Source: Micromonospora terminaliae
GTDB lineage: Bacteria; Actinomycetota; Actinomycetes; Mycobacteriales; Micromonosporaceae
DNA: 24,912 nucleotides
Assembly (NCBI RefSeq): GCF_009671205.1
Contig: NZ_CP045310.1
Location: 1-24,912 of the forward strand
Reading direction: 5' to 3'
Positions 23,466-24,912 of this stretch are shown here, one piece after another (the first letter of the stretch is position 1; each line of letters begins with the position of its first letter). A program made the position numbers and the translations under genes. The notes beneath the pieces were generated by a model. The model saw only the letters and a list, made by a program, of their open reading frames with translations, was not told the DNA's origin and ran no database searches.

Positions 23466-24518
23466 TCAGCCGGCGACCAGCGGGCCGGCGGCGGCCCCGC
23501 CGCGGACCGCCTCCAGCGCCGCGATGGCCACCCCGCGCGCCCCGGCCATGTCCCGGTCGGGCACCAGCGCGAAGGTCGCCACCGCGCGCTGCTCGGCGCG
23601 GAGCACGGTGTGCTCCCGCACGGTGGCCAGGAACCAGTCGCGGAACTCCGGCGCCGCCTCCACCACCCCGCCGCCCACGAAGTACGCGTGCGGGTCGGTG
23701 AAGTTGGCCGCGATGGTGAACAGCCGACCCAGCGCCATGGCCTGCTGGGTGAAGAGCTCGCGCGCCAGCGGGTCGCCCCGCTCGCCGTAGCCGCGGACGA
23801 GCTTCGCCGCCCGGGCCGGTTCCTCGGCGGCCAGCGGGTGCCCCGGGAACCGGCCCAGCCAGTACGGCAGCAGGTTGTTCGCGATGGCGGTGAGCGAGGC
23901 GACGCTCTCCACGTCGCCGGCGAAGCCGCAGGCGCACACGGGCACCGGCTGGCCCGGCCCGAGCAGCCCGTCGAGCGGGATGTGCACGTGCCCGAACTCG
24001 CCGGCCATGCCGGCCGCACCGCCGACCACCCGGCCGCTCTCGACCACGCCGCCACCGAGCCCGGTGCCCACGATCGCGGCGACCGAGGACCGGGCCATCG
24101 CGTCGGCGCCGAAATGCGTGTGGTGGGCGTAGAGGGCCGCCGCGTTGCCGTCGTTGGCGTAGACCACGGGCAGGCCGAGCCGGTGCTCCAGCGCGCTGCG
24201 CACGTCGTAGCCGCGCCAGGCGGGCTGGGAGAAGTTGGTCGAGCCGCGCGAGGAGATCACCCCGGTGGCGCTGGCCGGGCCGGGGGTGTCCAGCCCGACC
24301 GCGCGGACCAGCTCGCGGGGCACCCCGGTGAGCGCCAGCACCCCGTCCAGGGCCCGGGCGAGAGCCTCGATCGCCGCCTCCGGACCGGCCTGGACCTCGC
24401 TCGGGATCTCGACCAGCCCGTCCACCAGGAACCGGCCGTCGACCGTCAGCACGGTGGCGTTGTTGCTCGTGCCGCCGTTGTCCAGACCCACCACCACCGG
24501 CACACCCGCACTGCCCAC
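23466..24518 (-). CDS. ROK-family sugar kinase (arm C copy)
   Basis: Direct copy of 764-1816 with identical translation; see 10990-12042. Confidence 0.9.
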   Translation of the reverse strand: MGSAGVPVVVGLDNGGTSNNATVLTVDGRFLVDGLVEIPSEVQAGPEAAIEALARALDGVLALTGVPRELVRAVGLDTPGPASATGVISSRGSTNFSQPAWRGYDVRSALEHRLGLPVVYANDGNAAALYAHHTHFGADAMARSSVAAIVGTGLGGGVVESGRVVGGAAGMAGEFGHVHIPLDGLLGPGQPVPVCACGFAGDVESVASLTAIANNLLPYWLGRFPGHPLAAEEPARAAKLVRGYGERGDPLARELFTQQAMALGRLFTIAANFTDPHAYFVGGGVVEAAPEFRDWFLATVREHTVLRAEQRAVATFALVPDRDMAGARGVAIAALEAVRGGAAAGPLVAG

Positions 24519-24587
24519 CGCCACCGCCTCCCGCCGAGCCTGACCTGAGGCTAGTTGCCGCCGCGGGGTCCCGCCACGGTCGCGCGG

Positions 24588-24605
24588 CCCGCCCGGGTGG
24601 GCGGG
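24588..24605 (-). terminator. GC hairpin after the PrmC-like gene (arm C copy)
   Basis: Direct copy of 1886-1903. Confidence 0.4.
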
Positions 24606-24615
24606 GCCGGGCGCC

Positions 24616-24912
24616 TCACCCGGGGCGGCGGGCCGTGACGGCGGTGGCCTCCAGGTCGTCGTCGTGCACCACGGACGGGTCCAGGCCGGCGTCGGTGAGG
24701 ATGGCGCAGAGCGCCGTGGCCTGGCCGGCGCTCACCTCCACCGCGAGGTGCCCACCGGGGGCCAGCCACTCGGCCGCGCCGGCGGCCACCCGGCGCAGCA
24801 CGGCCAGCCCGTCCGCGCCGCCGTCCAGCGCCACCGGGGCCTCGTGCAGCCGCGCCTCCGGCGGCAGCATGGCCACCGCGTCGCTCGGCACGTACGGGGC
24901 GTTCGCCACCAC
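24616..24912 (-). CDS. PrmC-like methyltransferase, C-terminal part (window edge)
   Basis: The last 98 residues of the 263-aa protein at 10101-10892, beginning inside VVANAPYVP. The 5' part lies beyond the window end; by the 22,702-base period it should continue as base 2211 onward. Confidence 0.9.
   Translation of the reverse strand: MVANAPYVPSDAVAMLPPEARLHEAPVALDGGADGLAVLRRVAAGAAEWLAPGGHLAVEVSAGQATALCAILTDAGLDPSVVHDDDLEATAVTARRPG

Larger units (their letters stand above)
10596..24912. repeat. Inverted repeat about junction J2 (arms B and C)
   Basis: Bases 10596-17749 are mirrored by 17758-24912 with paired coordinates summing to 35507-35511. The spacer is only 8 nt (ACCCGCCC, 17750-17757). 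One-base indels break thiL and ddl in arm B but not in arm C. With J1, this makes the window an inverted dimer. Neither turn shows a foreign linker or adapter sequence that I recognise. Confidence 0.95.
22703..24912 (+). repeat. Terminal redundancy: direct copy of bases 1-2210
   Basis: Base 22703 aligns with base 1 and base 24912 with base 2210, a constant offset of 22,702. The proteins encoded in both stretches (DUF397, ROK kinase, the ends of XRE and the methyltransferase) are identical. This is what an untrimmed circular contig, or a path going once round a loop and a little further, looks like. Confidence 0.93.

Noticed and set aside
1..24912. Large transposon, composite element or phage genome with long inverted repeats
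   Set aside because: No transposase, integrase, recombinase, structural or replication gene is present; the repeated content is ordinary housekeeping genes and the turns fall inside coding genes.

Overview
This window is one stretch of about 11.35 kb of actinobacterial chromosome written out several times head-to-head. Arm A (1-6431) runs one way. Arm B (6432-17753) is the reverse complement of arm A and continues into new sequence. Arm C (17754-24912) is the reverse complement of arm B again. Bases 1-2210 reappear as 22703-24912, a period of 22,702 bases. There are two turn-round points. J1 (about 6381-6433) lies inside a cofC-like gene and has a single-copy spacer of about 50 nt. J2 (17750-17757) lies inside an ATP-grasp gene and has an 8-nt spacer. 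The arms differ mainly by small insertions and deletions, mostly in G/C runs, and these are densest beside J1. The simplest reading is a fold-back or palindromic read (or an assembly loop through one) turned into a circular inverted-dimer contig, not a biological inverted duplication. Every gene listed two or three times should be counted once.

The organism is a very GC-rich, high-GC Gram-positive bacterium. The gene set and order (F420 gene cofC, plsC, gpsA, ddl, DUF3515, stand-alone Lrp/AsnC domain, thiL, GNAT), an XRE/DUF397 regulator pair and frequent GTG starts point to Micromonosporaceae, probably Micromonospora or a relative. The family is inferred; no rRNA gene is present.

The unit, read along arm B, holds: a 5' part of cofC (-); plsC, gpsA and a Cys/Met-metabolism PLP enzyme (+, probable operon); a promoter and structured leader in front of a PrmC-like methyltransferase (+); a ROK-family kinase (+); a 14-bp tandem repeat; a DUF397 protein and an XRE regulator (-, one operon, XRE first); a regulatory gap with a long inverted repeat; a 15-16 codon mini-ORF coupled to a 76-aa unknown protein (+); two hairpin terminators; ddl (+); a 14-bp-stem bidirectional terminator; DUF3515 and a stand-alone Lrp/AsnC domain (-, Lrp first); thiL (+); a GNAT acetyltransferase (+, possibly leaderless); and the 3' end of an ATP-grasp gene (-).

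Most of it is housekeeping: phospholipid precursor supply (gpsA, plsC), cell-wall D-Ala-D-Ala (ddl), thiamine diphosphate (thiL), F420 (cofC) and sulfur amino acids. The accessory-looking part is the XRE/DUF397 pair and the unknown 76-aa gene on the other side of a shared regulatory gap. Intact copies are best taken from arm C for thiL, ddl, XRE and the Lrp/DUF3515 pair, from arm A for gpsA and cofC, and from arm B for the rest. No gap longer than about 255 bases lacks a gene. I see no tRNA, rRNA, CRISPR array, transposase, integrase or phage gene.
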